A program made the position numbers and the translations under genes. The notes under the pieces are model-generated. The model saw only the letters and a list, made by a program, of their open reading frames with translations, made no database searches and had not been told where the DNA came from. Shown piece by piece: positions 42,290-54,320 of a stretch of 64,000 nucleotides of DNA (positions within the stretch are counted from its first letter, which is position 1; each line of letters begins with the position of its first letter). This stretch comes from Rhodosporidiobolus odoratus (taxonomy: Eukaryota; Basidiomycota; Microbotryomycetes; Sporidiobolales; Sporidiobolaceae): assembly GCA_034387635.1 (NCBI GenBank), contig JAOANU010000014.1:434001-498000 (forward strand), read 5' to 3'.

Positions 42290-45200
42290 GTTTTGTGGTA
42301 CCCTGACTTGGCACACAGTGAAGTCACCTACCGCCAAAAGCAAGAGCTGAAAATAGCCTTGTTAGAGACTGCTGTGCGTGTCCTTCAGGAGAAGTGGGAC
42401 CAACCTGCATTTGAAGCTTACAATGCCCATGCACTACATGGCTTAAATTTACATATCAGCTGTGCAAAACTTGGAACAGCTGCACTCGCAAAGTGGGTAA
42501 GAAGTATCGCTTCAAGGAGTCGCCAGCCAAATCTTATGCTCGCAGAACCTGGGTAGGAAACGTACCATCTCATCTTCCTGTACTGACCAACTTTGAGATG
42601 CTCGTCATTGCCCGTGCCAGCTGCAGCAGAACTTTGATGAAACTTGTCCCTGGTGCTGCGTCCCTGGTGCTGCAGGGCAGCGTGCTACCAAGAATAATGC
42701 TTGCATATTCCCGCAAGAGCCCACAACTTGCTCAGTATGTTGCCGCGCCCAGTTGAATCTTGTGTTGATGAAGTGGCACTCAGTCTTGTCAAGACTGATG
42801 ATGTAGCGATTCATCTAGACATACAAGCCAGATCTCCCTTGCTTGTGCCCCGTGGTGCCATTCAAGCCTGGTCACTATGGTCGAAGGACAAGAATCCCCA
42901 CTACAAAGTGGTCAATATCGACTTTGCTGCATTTGATAAAAGTTTCCTGAGAACGGTTCCATACCCTTTCCATCAACTACTGTTCTCAAGAGCGCAAAAA
43001 AAAATTAGCAGAAGGAAGTGATTACACATCAGCTCAGCATGACAGTGGTAGATCTACTGAAGGTGATTGTTCAAAGTTATACAGACTGTTGGGATGTTTG
43101 CCACAGAAGGCACAACCTGCAGTGTCAGTTCAAGCAAGAGTGCTGCGTTGGCTGAACTCATGAGAGGCACAGCTTCATTTGATAAGTGTCTGTCTGGCAA
43201 TGAACCCCTTCCTACAAATCATCCCACACATATGCTTATCTCTGGCCTACTTTGTTTCCTTATGGCGTGGGTAGTTTCTGTAACCCCATACGCCTGGATC
43301 GGGGCATAGGGTGCAAGAAGCTTGACACCAAAGCACATCTCGCTGATGTGCTGCCTGTTGCAGACTGTTGCTTCCAGACCAATCCTAGGGACCTATTTGG
43401 CAGGTACAATAGTCTACAAAGGCGGCTTGCTTTACACACAGCTTACCTCGTTATAAACAGCAAATGGTTCCTGCAAGTTCAAGCTTCAGCGGCTAATGCT
43501 GCGTTGCTTTGAGGACTGAGCGAGATGGCGAGTTTCTGTGGGCAACTCGAAGTCGATCTCTCGGCCTCCTTCAAGGTGTCTACCAGGCCGAACTAGAAGG
43601 CTTACGCTTAGCATTCGCATTCCTTCCCTCTCTCTTTCCACCTACTAGTACGAACCGTGTCCATGTCTTTGCCGACAACTCGTCAGCCATCTCTCTCCCT
43701 TTCGATCCCCGCCCATCTTCAGCTCAGTTCCTACGCCTCGACATCCGACGACGCCTTCTGCAGCTTCAGCACTCCCACCCGCACCTATCTATCACCCTCC
43801 ATTGGATTGCAGGCCACGAAGGAGTCGAGGGAAACGAGTTGGCAGATGAGATGGCCCGGAGGGGATCGGGGGATGGGATCGAAGCCACTGCCGGGGTGGA
43901 GGCGAAGCGCGGGCAACGCAAGGGTATAGTCATGCCGCGCGAGGCGATTGAGCGCAGCCTGTCGTCGGAGGAGGAGGACGGCAGCTCTTATTGGGAGGAG
44001 GAGGCGAGCGGCCGCGCTCCGACTCTGCTTCCCACCATCGGAGAGACGGACGAGGAGGGACGGATTTCTAAGGGAGACTCCTTGCCAAAGAGTACAGCGG
44101 CGGTACTTCAGGAAGCGAGATCAGCCTTGAAGGACCAGTGGGAAAAGGAGTGGTCCGCCTCCGCCGTCGGCGCAGCTCTTCGAGCGATCGATCCCGCGCC
44201 TCCCTCGTCCGCCTTCCGCCAGCACCTTCGCTCCCTCCCTCGCCCACAGGCAACCCTTCTTACCCGTCTCCGAACCGACTTTTCCCACCTCGCCTATCCT
44301 CTACACCGCGCACGGCTCCACCCTACCGGCCTCTGCGAGTGTGGCGTCCAAGAGACCCGCGAGCACTTCTTCCTCCACTGCCCGCTCTACTCCAGCCAGC
44401 GCTCTACTCTCTTCCAACTCGCCACCTCCCCCCCCTCAGCACCCTCCTCTCTTCCCAGGCTTTCCTTCCAGCGGTCCTCACTTACATCAACGCTACCGAT
44501 CGCTTCCCGCGGCTGTATGCCACAGTGACGGAGAACGGCGGCGGTGCAGTGAAGCGGTGAATGGCGGAGGAGAACGGCGGGGGTGCAGCGAAGCGGTGAG
44601 TTAGCGATGGAATTGGTCCTTCCCCTTCTTATCCCTCTCTCGTCTTGCGTGTCCTCCCCTCCCTCCCCATTTCGTGCATGCCTTGTTTCCGTTTTCCCCT
44701 TACTCTCTCGTAGTCTACATGGGCCACTGGCCCGATACAGACTTTAAACTTGGAATAAAGCAAACAAACAAATCAGCGGCTAACCTGGCAGCAAATGATG
44801 TGCTCACATTCGCTAAAATTGTGAGCAAGATCCAAGGGCCAAACCATCAACGGAGAGTGCAGAGGCAGCAATGCAAATACTCAGATTTGTTGAGTACATG
44901 TCAGGCAAAGTCACAGGCTCTCAAGATGAACTGAAGAAAATATTTGAGGAAATCCGTGCATTTCACACGCATAAAGGTATGCCAACCCTGTTCATCACCA
45001 TCAATCCTGCAGACACAATCAATCCCGTTGCACAGATCTTTTCCGGGGCTCCCTCAAATCTAACAGGGCTCCTTGCAGGTGGTGATACTGAACGTTCCTC
45101 ACGGGCAATCACTGTAGCAAGAAACCCTGCGCAGTTTCCCGGAGATCCTGCTCAGGACTGGCACAGGGATTCACAGGGATTGAGACTGGATTGTTTGGCA

Positions 45201-45755
45201 AAGTCAGCAGTTATTATGGTGTGGTGGAAATGCAGAGTTGTGTTTCGCTCCACCTCTGTCTTGAGTGTGGCTCGACGGTGCGCTGTCTCCATTGGAAATG
45301 CGCAAAAGAGCGGAGGAGAATCCAATCTGCCTCTTTTCTTGGCTCGAAGGGGTGATCAAGCATGACTTCCCCAAAGAAACTGATCAGCAGCGCAAGCCTA
45401 CAGTCAGTCCAGTGCTTCAAAGCAAGGTCAAGACAGCAACACCTGACTATGTATCAACAGCTCAACATGGTCTGACTGACCGCCTCAATGCGACTGGTCA
45501 AGTCCATACCCACACATTCACATGCTACAAGCATCTGCCTAAACTTGCCCTGGCTGCCAAAGACCCTGACACTGATGCCGTTTCAATTCCCCAATCAAGG
45601 CAGTCCCTGATACTCACCTAAAGGAAGAGGGAAAAATCCAGTTGAAGAAAATCAAGGAGTGGACGAATGGCTATAACAAGGATATGGTGTCTTCGTTGCA
45701 CTGCAACATGGACAAAAAACTCATTCAGAAGGGAACAGCAGGCTTAGCTATGATG
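42290..45755 (+). mobile_element. Helitron fragment (Rep N-terminal region), degenerate, interrupted
   Basis: Pieces in several frames, in the order of the Helitron-like N domain: FEMLVIARA near 42592, SPLLVPRGAIQAW and NPHYKVVNIDFAAFDK at 42830-42945, LFPYGVG near 43255 and LFGRYNSLQRRLALHTAYL at 43395-43450. After a LINE insertion come GMPTLFITINPADTINPVAQ near 44980, then GLFGKVSSYYGVVEMQS near 45190 (the YYG...E-x-Q rolling-circle region, with the following His motif damaged) and IQLKKIKEWTNGYNKDM near 45640. Frames shift repeatedly and the Rep His-x-His site and helicase are missing. Such elements normally encode a Rep-helicase that moves by rolling-circle transposition; this one cannot. 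No 5'-TC or 3'-CTRR hairpin end was found. Host sequence for LINE copy A (42072-42290) may belong to it too. Confidence 0.75.
43497..44772 (+). mobile_element. LINE copy B (5'-truncated) inserted in the Helitron
   Basis: 1,276 bp flanked by an 11 bp duplication TCAGCGGCTAA (43486-43496, 44773-44783), so its ends are exact. The 340-codon frame 43509-44528 starts in RNase H after its first Asp (LLQGVYQAELEGLRLA, VFADNSSAISLP, HWIAGHEGVEGNELADEMA). It passes a charged linker to a terminal finger C-x-C...H-x4-C (CECGVQETREHFFLHC), as in fungal Tad-like LINEs. The tail is tagtctacatgggccactgg...ttggaataaagcaaacaaac, an (AAAC)n end typical of target-primed insertion. No RT or endonuclease remains. 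Confidence 0.92.
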
Positions 45756-46445
45756 CACTCGAGCCGATCCCGCCTTGGGAGGTGTCGACGGCAGCGGTGA
45801 TAACAGTAGCGGAGTCGAAAGAAGCGGCGAAGGTGGTGCATGATGAGGTTCTAGGGAAGGCGGGAGAGCGGGACTTGGTGATCTATACAGACGGTAGCCT
45901 GATGGAGCAGCACAGCGGCGCAGGTGTGGCGGTTCGGGTGAAGAAGGAGGGGGAGATCTGGTGGGCGAAGCGAAGTCGGGCTCTCGGTCTCTTCCAAGGT
46001 GTCTACCAAGCTGAACTGGAAGGCCTGCGGCTTGCCTTGTCCTTTCTTCCCGTGCTCCTCTCTCCCCCTGACAACCCAGCGGTTCACCTCTTCGCCGACA
46101 ACTCGTTCGCCGTCTCCCTCCCTTTTGATGCTCGTCCCTCTTCTGCGCAATTTCTCCGCCTCGACATACGTCAACGACTGTCACAGCTACGCCAAACACA
46201 TCCTCTCGTCTCTATCATCTTCCACTGGATTGCTGGCCACGAAGGGGTCGAAGGGAACGAAATCGCCGATGAGATGGCTCGGAGGGGATTGGAGGAGGGG
46301 ATCGAGGCTTTGGCAGCAGCGGAGAGGAAGCGCAGTCGCCGCAGGAGGATAGTCATGCCCCGCGAGGCGGCGGAGGCCAGTCTGTCCTCACTAGACGATG
46401 AGGGGAGCTCGTATTGGGAGGAGGAGACGAGCAGGTTTGCCGCGG
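45756..46445 (+). mobile_element. LINE copy C (longest RNase H, 3' end lost)
   Basis: Frame 45782-46513 carries an almost whole type I RNase H: DLVIYTDGSLMEQHSGAG (first catalytic Asp), YQAELEGLRLAL (Glu), HLFADNSFAVS (Asp) and HWIAGHEGVEGNEIADEMA (His/Asp). Homology to copies A and B stops near 46445 (YWEEETS...), where the gag-like remnant begins, so its 3' end was cut off by that junction. At the 5' side it abuts the Helitron directly. Confidence 0.85.
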
Positions 46446-46446
46446 G

Positions 46447-47985
46447 TCAGAAAGATGATGAGGACGGTGAAGATGGGGGCTCATTGGGAAGAGAAGTGGG
46501 CCCATCTATCTGAAAGTAAGCAGTCTCGGTGAGAGCGGCTGTTGTTGTTGCCGTTGCGTGAGTTATCGCGACCAGATGGAGAAGGTCGCAAGTAGCTGCC
46601 GTTGTTGTTGCTCTCCTGTCTACGCTGAGGCTGGGAGAAGCCGGATTGAGTATCAAGCATCCTGAGAGCCTGCTTGATGTTGCGTGCTTCCTTGGCCATG
46701 TCACAGTAAAGGATCTTCTCCTTGCGGTTCCAACCGCAGAGGCCCTTCTCTCGGTAGAGATGCATCTTGATGTCCGGACGCAAAGCCTCAACAGAGCGGT
46801 TCTTGCGTTGCATAGGAGTGGCCTCGTTGAGCCTCTCAGCGATTTCAAGAAGCTTGGTGTCAAGGTCAGAGACCGACATGAAGGAAAACCATCCCTCCAG
46901 CGTGGCAAGAAGGGCTTCCCACTTGACCTCAGCCTTGAGATGGTCATCCTTGTTGACATAGCGACCGTAGAGCTCGTTGCGGATCCTACCAAGAGGCCAG
47001 GGGGAAGCGATCGTGCGCGAATCAACCAGTTCATCAGGGAGGCAAAGGTCGAGATCTTTTTGAGCCTCTCTGTTGGCCCAATCGCCGGCAGCAACATCGA
47101 GCGTGCTGATGGCGATGTTTGTAGCGTACTGAGAGGTTTCGTGGATCAGAGCCGTCCTCATTTGCGTGCGAAGAGCCATGTACCAGCGGTCGAGTTCAAG
47201 AGGAGAATCCTTCCTTCCGGAATACTTGCGCACAATGTCCAGCTTGAACGGAGCCTTAAGTCTTTGGCAGAGACTCCTTTGAGCAGAGTTCCCGCTTTCA
47301 GATAGGTGCGCCATGTAGCGCGGGAAAACTCCCAATGGCTGTCATCACTAGACGACTCGCTTGAAGTGTCACTCGAGTCAGAGCTGCTTCCATTGTCTCC
47401 CTTGCCACCGGCGTTCACGATAACACCTGCAGGTGTCGAGGTACAAACATAATTTCCAACACTAGCGGCCATGGGAGCGGAGACTTGAGTGGAAGAAGTA
47501 GCTTCAGCCCTGCAGTTGTTCTCAGCTGCGACTCTCTCCACAATCTCTCGGCGCTCCCTGGCGCGAGCAATAGTGCCCATGGCGTGATCAACTTTGCGGG
47601 ACAAACACTCCGGCGTGTGGGTAGCCACGGGAAGCGAACCAACGGAAATGCCCTTGGGGTGTTTCAAGGCTCCCTGTGCGTCGGAAGTGACCAATTTGGC
47701 AATAGAGGAGGCCCTTTCGTCGACCTTCTCAGGTTGGACCTTCTGATTAAGTAGCCTGGCAAAGGTTACTGGGTCCATTCCGGCGCTACCTAGCGTTGCA
47801 AGGACTTTGTATACAATGCTAGTAGGGTCTAACTCGACTTGTTGACCCTTGGGTGGCGCAGCAAAGAGAGCGGCCGTTGTAGGTGCCTCCCTCAACTCGG
47901 CAATTCCTGTCAGGATCTTCTGGCTGAGCAGGGAGGTGATAGTCTCCAACCTCTTGTCTTTGATGGGGGTTGAGCGGTGGTCCAA
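46447..47985 (-). pseudogene. LTR-retroelement gag, frameshifted
   Basis: Two overlapping minus-strand frames make one Gag-like protein. The first (47985 to about 47255; its nominal start is a TTG, and an ATG at about 48028 lies in another frame) is Ala/Ser-rich with DTSSESSSDDSHWEFSRATW. The second (from about 47255 to 46481) reads LKAPFKLDIVRKYSGRKDS, ELDRWYMALRTQM, WEALLATLEGWF, then Asn/Arg-rich. The join ...AKD/LKAPFKLD needs one extra nucleotide near 47254, so a 1 nt deletion is inferred. The central ELDRWYMAL...YV block is typical of retrotransposon Gag. Zinc knuckle, protease and RT are absent because the element stops against LINE copy C. LTRs were not found. Confidence 0.7.
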
Positions 47986-49675
47986 TACAGTGGACCAGTG
48001 TCAGGCATTGTGTTGCGGATCGAAAGCGAAGTCTCAGGATAAAGTAGAGCAAAGGTAACCTAGGTAGAAAGCGTTGGGGTAGCTAATCCCAACGAAGCAG
48101 TAGCAAATAGATAGCGACCGGCACTATCAAAGCGATAAAGCAGAAAAGAAAGCGAGAGCGATAAAAGGAAGCCTTGAGAAGAGGTTGGGTTGGTGACTAA
48201 AATGAAGCGCTATGAAGCAAATCTCGAAGGCACCTGGATGAACGGTAGGTTTGGTGTGTACTGTGTTCGTGAGAATTGCTGGTAGGACAATGGGAAGGGA
48301 CTGGTGTAGAAGGGCTTGTTAAAAAAAGCTGTAAGCATCGAGCAGACTCTAAGCTTGCAGTACAAGTCTTGGGGCAAGGGCGAGCAAACAATACCAACCA
48401 ATTGATTACACAAGTGATAGTCCAATAAAGCAAGGGACAACGAGAGACAAGGTCGAGGGGGAGGGGAAGTCTGGAGAGGAAGCAAGAGAGAGAGAGGGAG
48501 AACCAACGAGTGAGGCAGGGAGCGCGGGGGGCTTGCTATGTAGTTACAAAGGGCAAGTAATAAAGCATGAAAGGGGAAAGGCAGAAAGACGCGAGACGAA
48601 GGCGAGCGATTGAATTAACGGGAGAAATTGAAAATGGCGGGTGGACGGCACAGGAGCGGGGAACGATGACCTAGACCCTGACATTAACCAGGCTCTTCAG
48701 GATGCCAAACATGACAGACACGCTTCTGTGGCCTGTTTCTGAGTAGCACATTTGAGGGGGCTTCAACAGAGTCTGATGACAAATGAGACCAGCCAGGGAC
48801 CCCGGTAGATTCTGCATCTTCCAGTGCAGGAAAGCAATCACTTGTGCCCTCATTCAGCTGCAGATGGTGTAGCAAGGTTTCCATTGTAGCAGATCTCTCA
48901 TGAGAGATGTTGAGATGGAATGTGTTTTCAATAGACCCCTCAGGGAGCGGGCAGTTTCTTGACATGCCTGGCCTTTGATCACTGCAAAAGCTTGTCTAGA
49001 CCTATTGATATCAATATATTGTACATACACACAGCTGACTGATGAGGTTTTGTCAATCTCAAGCTCATGTTGACTTGGTCAAGATGAACTGGGACCCTGA
49101 TGAGGAGGAGACGGCGGCTGAATACCTGCAGCTGCAGCCTGATTCAGAGTGACACAGCAGCCCAGTTCACATCGATGAGTCAAGAGCGAGTTGAGCAGTC
49201 GCTGTGTAGAAGTGCGTGCAGAGATGTTTTGCCTTCAAGATGAAAAGGGGCCCACTGCTTGACAGTATCTGCTGTGTTTGTGAGAGAATAAGATAACACT
49301 TGTTGTTTTTCAGCCACACTCAGATCAGCCTCTACACTGTCAGGGCCAATAATGCCCTTTGGCTGTTGTGCCCGAAAACCCTCGTTGGAATCAGTATCAA
49401 TCTGAGCCTGCTCCTTGTTCCGTCTCAGATCTCGAGATGGGTCTGGATCTGAGACAGCTCATGATTATGTGACTGAGGCTGTAGCTGAGACTGAGACTGA
49501 CTTTGATCACAAAATCTGTTTTGCAAAGCAGACTGAAGAGTCAATGAGGGGGGAAGGGAAGAGGAGAAAGAGGGGAGAGGGGGAAGAAGGGAGAGTGAGG
49601 AAGAGGATGTGAGGAAACGGAGGATGTTGGAGGGTGAGTGAGATGAGGTAGAGGAGAAAACTGGAATAGAGAGCC
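47986..49675. other. gene-free region upstream of the gag remnant
   Basis: Purine-rich on the plus strand from 48060 to 48660, possibly the leader/LTR of the gag element, but no second LTR copy is in the window to prove it. Short frames (49415-49612 and others) have no family match. Confidence 0.5.
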
Positions 49676-50622
49676 AGCTATTGACCAGAGTAGGTCGTTT
49701 CCTGAGCCAGTCGACCAGAGTAGGTCGTTCTATGTCATTCTGGAGGAGCGCATCTTTGAACGGAGCGAAGGTTGCGGCAGCAGTTGTTGCGGATTGGACT
49801 GAACATGCTGAAGCACATCCTGGAGAGCTTTCTGCAACTCAGCTTGCTGTCTCTCGTGGACTCACCTACCAGATAACAGAACATCCATTCTCAGAAGACA
49901 TGAGCAAGTTAAAAGAAAGCACAGAAGAGAGCCCCTTTGACGGCAACCATAAATCTGACACCCCTGCCTCTTCGTTTGCGCAGGACCCTTCTTCCCCGGG
50001 GCCTTGATGGGTGGAGGAAGAAGGTTCTCCATCTCTTCCAGGCTGTGGAGGTCAATAGCGATAGAAGGGTAGGGAACCGGGTAGGTGAGGCGGCAGACTG
50101 CGGTCGTCATGCGGGGGTCGACATATTGAACCAGAGAATAACCCACGGCGCGGATGAGACGGGAAATACGAGAGGTTGAAGGTGATTGAGAAGGTCGGAA
50201 GATGATCAATGTTGGTGACGGAAGCAGCAGAAGCGCGGGGATATGGCAGTAGGGGAAGGCGGCCGAGATGGTCGACAGGAGGCAAAGAGGAGTTAGAAGA
50301 GCATGAGAAGAAAACGACAGGAATCAGTTGACATGAGAGAATCAGAACGGAGAAAAAGGGGAAAGGCTCACACCATGACAGCACGGAACGAGGGTATCGC
50401 GCCACCCCAAGCAGCTACAGATACCAGCCGCATAGCGGATCTCGTAGCAAGTGAAGGAAGAGAAAGAAGCGAGCCTGTGCTGCTCTCAGGATAACCGACA
50501 CGTCGCATTGCGGACCTCTCCCGTTTGCTCTTGGCAGCCACTGACCTGACGTAGTCCATCTCAGACCAAACTACCTACTCTGGTCGACTGGCTCAGGAAA
50601 CAACCTACTCTGGTCAATAGCT
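49676..50622. mobile_element. DNA-transposon-like element with 50 bp TIRs
   Basis: Ends 49676-49725 and 50573-50622 are inverted repeats of 50 bp with one mismatch, starting agctattgaccagagtaggt. Inside each TIR the unit gaccagagtaggt occurs twice, about 34 bp apart. If the element proper starts at TTGACCAG, the flanking dinucleotide on both sides is TA, the duplication of Tc1/mariner-type elements, but this is not decisive. The interior (about 0.85 kb) has frames up to 117 codons without transposase motifs. Non-autonomous element inferred. Confidence 0.75.
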
Positions 50623-50696
50623 CGTAGAGAGCAGAAGAAAGAGCAGGCGCACAGAGGGCGGGAGGGAGGAGCTGGGGGGCAGGAGGAAGGGGCAGG

Positions 50697-51551
50697 TGTC
50701 AGGAAACCTTGAAGGAGCTACTAATTGCCTATATGGCCATATATGGTCGACAACCTTGGATGCCCTAATTTTCTCTACTTTGCTACCCCTTTGAGCCAAG
50801 TTGGCTCGCTTCGGCGCGACATGGACATATTTGCTCCGGTCAACTCCATTTGCTCGTCGCGAGCATATATGGTTATATTTGACCATGTCCATTTAGGCTC
50901 GGGTTACCCCGGCCAGATGTGGCGCTGTCGCTGGTAGCGAGCGTACCTGTCTATGACGGCTGTGCAATGCCAGGACCACAGCTTGCAAGGATGCAGAGAA
51001 GAGAAGAGAGAAGCGTCGGAAAGATTAGATCTGTTCCTTCATTACGGGACTTGGCGTATTCGGCTCGCTCTCCTCTCTTTCTCCTCAACTCGCTACTCTC
51101 ACCGCTCATGCCTGCCCTTGTCCATACACTATGTGCTTGTTAATACTGCAGCAAGGCCAATTAGAGTTCCAGGTCAGGCGCTTGTACGCGCAACACGTCG
51201 CTCAATGCGACGCTGCTCTCGACGCTCACGCTTCCCCGGCCGGCCCACCCCCTGCTACTGCTTCTGCACCGCCTATCTGTATCCTGAACGACTTAGATCC
51301 ACCCCGTAAACGCCCCCGCGCTGCCTGGCCACTGCCGCAGGCCTCACCCTCCTGTTCGCGCTCGCTCCAAATATCCCCCACTTCTTCCGAAGTTAACCGT
51401 TGCCGTCCTTTCGGTGCAGTCGGATGACCCCTCGAACAAGTTTGTCGCAAAAACCATATTTGGTTATATTAAGCCTTATATGCTCAATTGACTTTGTAGT
51501 GGTTGATTTGCCCATATAATACAATGTATGATCAGTCAAGGTTTCCTGACA
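50697..51551. mobile_element. MITE-like element with 16 bp perfect TIRs
   Basis: TGTCAGGAAACCTTGA at 50697-50712 is repeated in perfect inverted form at 51536-51551, 855 bp apart. The subterminal DNA is rich in catatatgg/ccatata words (50732-50750, 50860-50880, 51455-51520). The flanks (ggggcagg and gggggggg) match at six of eight positions, so a target duplication is uncertain. No transposase is encoded. Confidence 0.72.
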
Positions 51552-54320
51552 GGGGGGGGTGAAATGAGGCAGCATGAGCGTATTTGCAGGGTTGTGGAGC
51601 AGCAGAGCGGCAGAAGTAAGAGAGAGGACAGTAGAAGGTTTGTGAAACGCCCCGCTTCTCTTCCTCTGGCACTTCCAGCCTCAACTTCCAGCACCTCCAT
51701 TCTGAACAGTTTGCGGAAGTGAGCAGCATGCCGCTTCTTGGCAGGCTACCCGAGCATGTCTCCGCTCCGCAGTACGGCAGAAAGACAAAGGGGTTCGCGC
51801 TGCAAAGTGCGGGGAGAGCAGCCAACGCGCTGACCTTCTCAAAATACTGGCGACTTGCATTGCAGTGCAGAGTGTAGTGTAGCTGTAGCCCTTGTGAGAT
51901 AGCATGTTCTCACAATGCTGTTTCCGTTCATAGCAGCGTGGAAGCAAACAAACAACAGTCTGAGCTCGCTCTTGACTGCCGGACCTAATTGCGTAGCCAA
52001 AACTAATCGAGTTGCGCTGAGAGACGGGTGTAAGATACAAAGATAAACATATAAAGAAGACAACTCGGAGGAGCGGGGGATGGTGGTGGGAGCGGAAAAT
52101 CAGATCGTAGCACGTCTGAAGGCGCTGCGTTTGGTGAATCAGGGTCAACTCCTGCAAGGAAAGAGCGGTAGAAAGCCGGGGCTCCTCACCAGGGACGTGC
52201 TAAGAACGGGGCAGACCGCTTGACGAGGAGGGGGGGGGGTGCCAACTCGAGACGGATCTGCGAGAAGGGGACTTCGGTCAGCCTCGAGTCCGGGGAGCTC
52301 GTCCAGCAGGCGACGTACCTAGCGAAGGTAGCCAATCTGCACAGTACAACGAGTCGGTAAGCGACTCGAAGGGAAGAGGTGCGGACAAGGACAGGAGCGC
52401 CCCGCCTCTCCCTCCTCCGGAACAAAGGGAAGACGGCGTACCAAGGGACCTCTGTACGGACTGTACGCCCGAGCCACCCTCCTTTGTTCCGCCGACCGTC
52501 AGCGCCTTTCGAGGCCGCGTCGCTGAGGCCTCTCCGGCAGGTTGACGCTGGAACAGGAAGTGGGGCTGTCCGTCAACTTCGCTCAGACTTGAGCGCGGGC
52601 TCCCTCGTTCCTCCTCCGACCGCAAACCTTGAGTCTCATCAATCTGCGGAGAGTCCGGGCGTCAAGTGGGCAAAGCCCTTGGACAGGTAGGGCTGAGCAA
52701 TACAGTGCCCCTGCAGTTGCTTACACGCCTTTACGGCCCTGGCTCAAAAGCAGTGCTGTAGCCATACCCGGCTGAACGAAGCAATGAGAGGGGAAGAAAA
52801 ATAACTTTGGAGGGACCCCGGAGCGGAGATGTGGAGAAAACTGTTCCTGTGCCTGCACACACCTGAGCATGGGGGGAGGCATGGTAAGAGCAGGTCTTCT
52901 TTGAAGTTTGCAATCACCAACGATATCACAAGGTTAGGAGCACTAGTGGATTCTTCATTCATGCTGTCTGCACTTGGAGCCACCCTCAGCAGCTTGGGAA
53001 ACTTGGCATCACACACACAAGCTGATGGTGCAAGCCTTGAGCCGCAGGACAAGTCTCGTTTACTACTGCTGAAGACTCGCAACTCCATGATTGGAGAATG
53101 TGAACTCTCTGCTCAACAGGTTGCCTCCTGGTTTCTCAAGCAGGCCAGTGAATCAGGTTCTGTCCTAGTCAGGTCGCCTACAAGAAAGGCAAAGAGGATG
53201 ATTATTGAGCTGTCCAGTGTCGAGGAGGAGGAGGGGGAGGTGGATGTGGAGGATCCAAGAGTGGCCCCTCGCAGTGCCAAGAGGGGACACAAGGATGGCA
53301 AAGAGGATGACAACGACCACCGAGGAGGTGCTGTGGTTGCTGAGGTCGCTTAGAGCTGTCAAGTATTACCTCCTCTTTCCCTCCTTTTTCCCTTTTGTTT
53401 TCCTTTCTTGTTTTACTATGGGTCGGATCAATGTCTGCAGTTTTACATCTGATAATAATCTATTACCTGTGAAAGCGAGTCCTACTTGCTGCCCCTGTCT
53501 GACGCTCCACTTCAAAGCTTGCACTGCCACTCGTTGGCATCCCCCCCCCCCCCCCCCTGGTGTCATAGCCTGAATGGTCAGTCAGTTTGTATTGAGCAGA
53601 GCATCAGTAGGGTCAATCACACTGGTGGACCAATCCCGACTGTGGCCGTGCTAACACCGTGCACTGTGGTTGGCATTCTTCTACAGCTCATGTGGGGTTC
53701 GTCCAGAATCCAGCATGGTCCACCAGCTGGAGTGCAGTATTGACAGCATATGGTGTCTGTCTGTCACTCTCCCCCCAGCTGGAGCAACCAGCTTACCTTC
53801 TACTTTATGTTCACTGCTTTCTGCCTGAAAGACACCAATGTCACGTTAGCCAGCATGCTGCATGTCAAGCTATGAGTGCTACATCTGTCATACTCAGCAA
53901 GCCACTCCGACACCATCCAAGCGCTACTCAGTACTGGCAACATGCATTGATGGGTACAACAGGAAGCCACATCCGTTGACCTTCTCAAACCACCGGGAGA
54001 AAACCATACACATCACTGCTTATCCACGGTCTCTGACACATATCCATACAGCCGTAAGACCTGAACCCTGGATGATAGTGGCAGATGCCCTTTCCGGGCA
54101 TTCTTGTGCTGACAGGGCTAATTTACCCTTTTCCGGTCCCCCCTTCCGCCGTGAAATCCGCTGTTCCCCTCTTGACGTCAATCTGCAGCTGGCATTGCCA
54201 GACAGACTGCACAAGGCTGCTCACTGGAGTGGGCAAGTAAGCTTTGCACACGTGTTCCTCATTCACAGGCCTGTTTTGCAGATGTCCTCATCAGTACGTG
54301 GTCTCCTGTCGGGCATAGGG
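51552..54320. other. gene-free region
   Basis: A plus-strand frame at 52829-53353 (174 codons; hydrophobic start, a Ser/Leu-rich middle, then a Glu/Asp-rich stretch) has no family resemblance and ends by a C-run; it may be transposon-derived. Other frames look accidental. G/C homopolymers occur at 52231-52240 and 53541-53557. No host gene is supported. Confidence 0.55.
53541..53557 (+). repeat. poly-C tract (17 C)
   Basis: Uninterrupted C-run, one of several long G/C homopolymers confined to the gene-free block. Confidence 0.9.

Noticed and set aside
43509..44528. Host RNase H1 gene
   Set aside because: The C-terminal LINE finger, AAAC tail and target duplication show a non-LTR retrotransposon.
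52278..52690. Overlapping 103-115 codon frames on both strands
   Set aside because: Low-complexity, antisense to each other, no conserved pattern.
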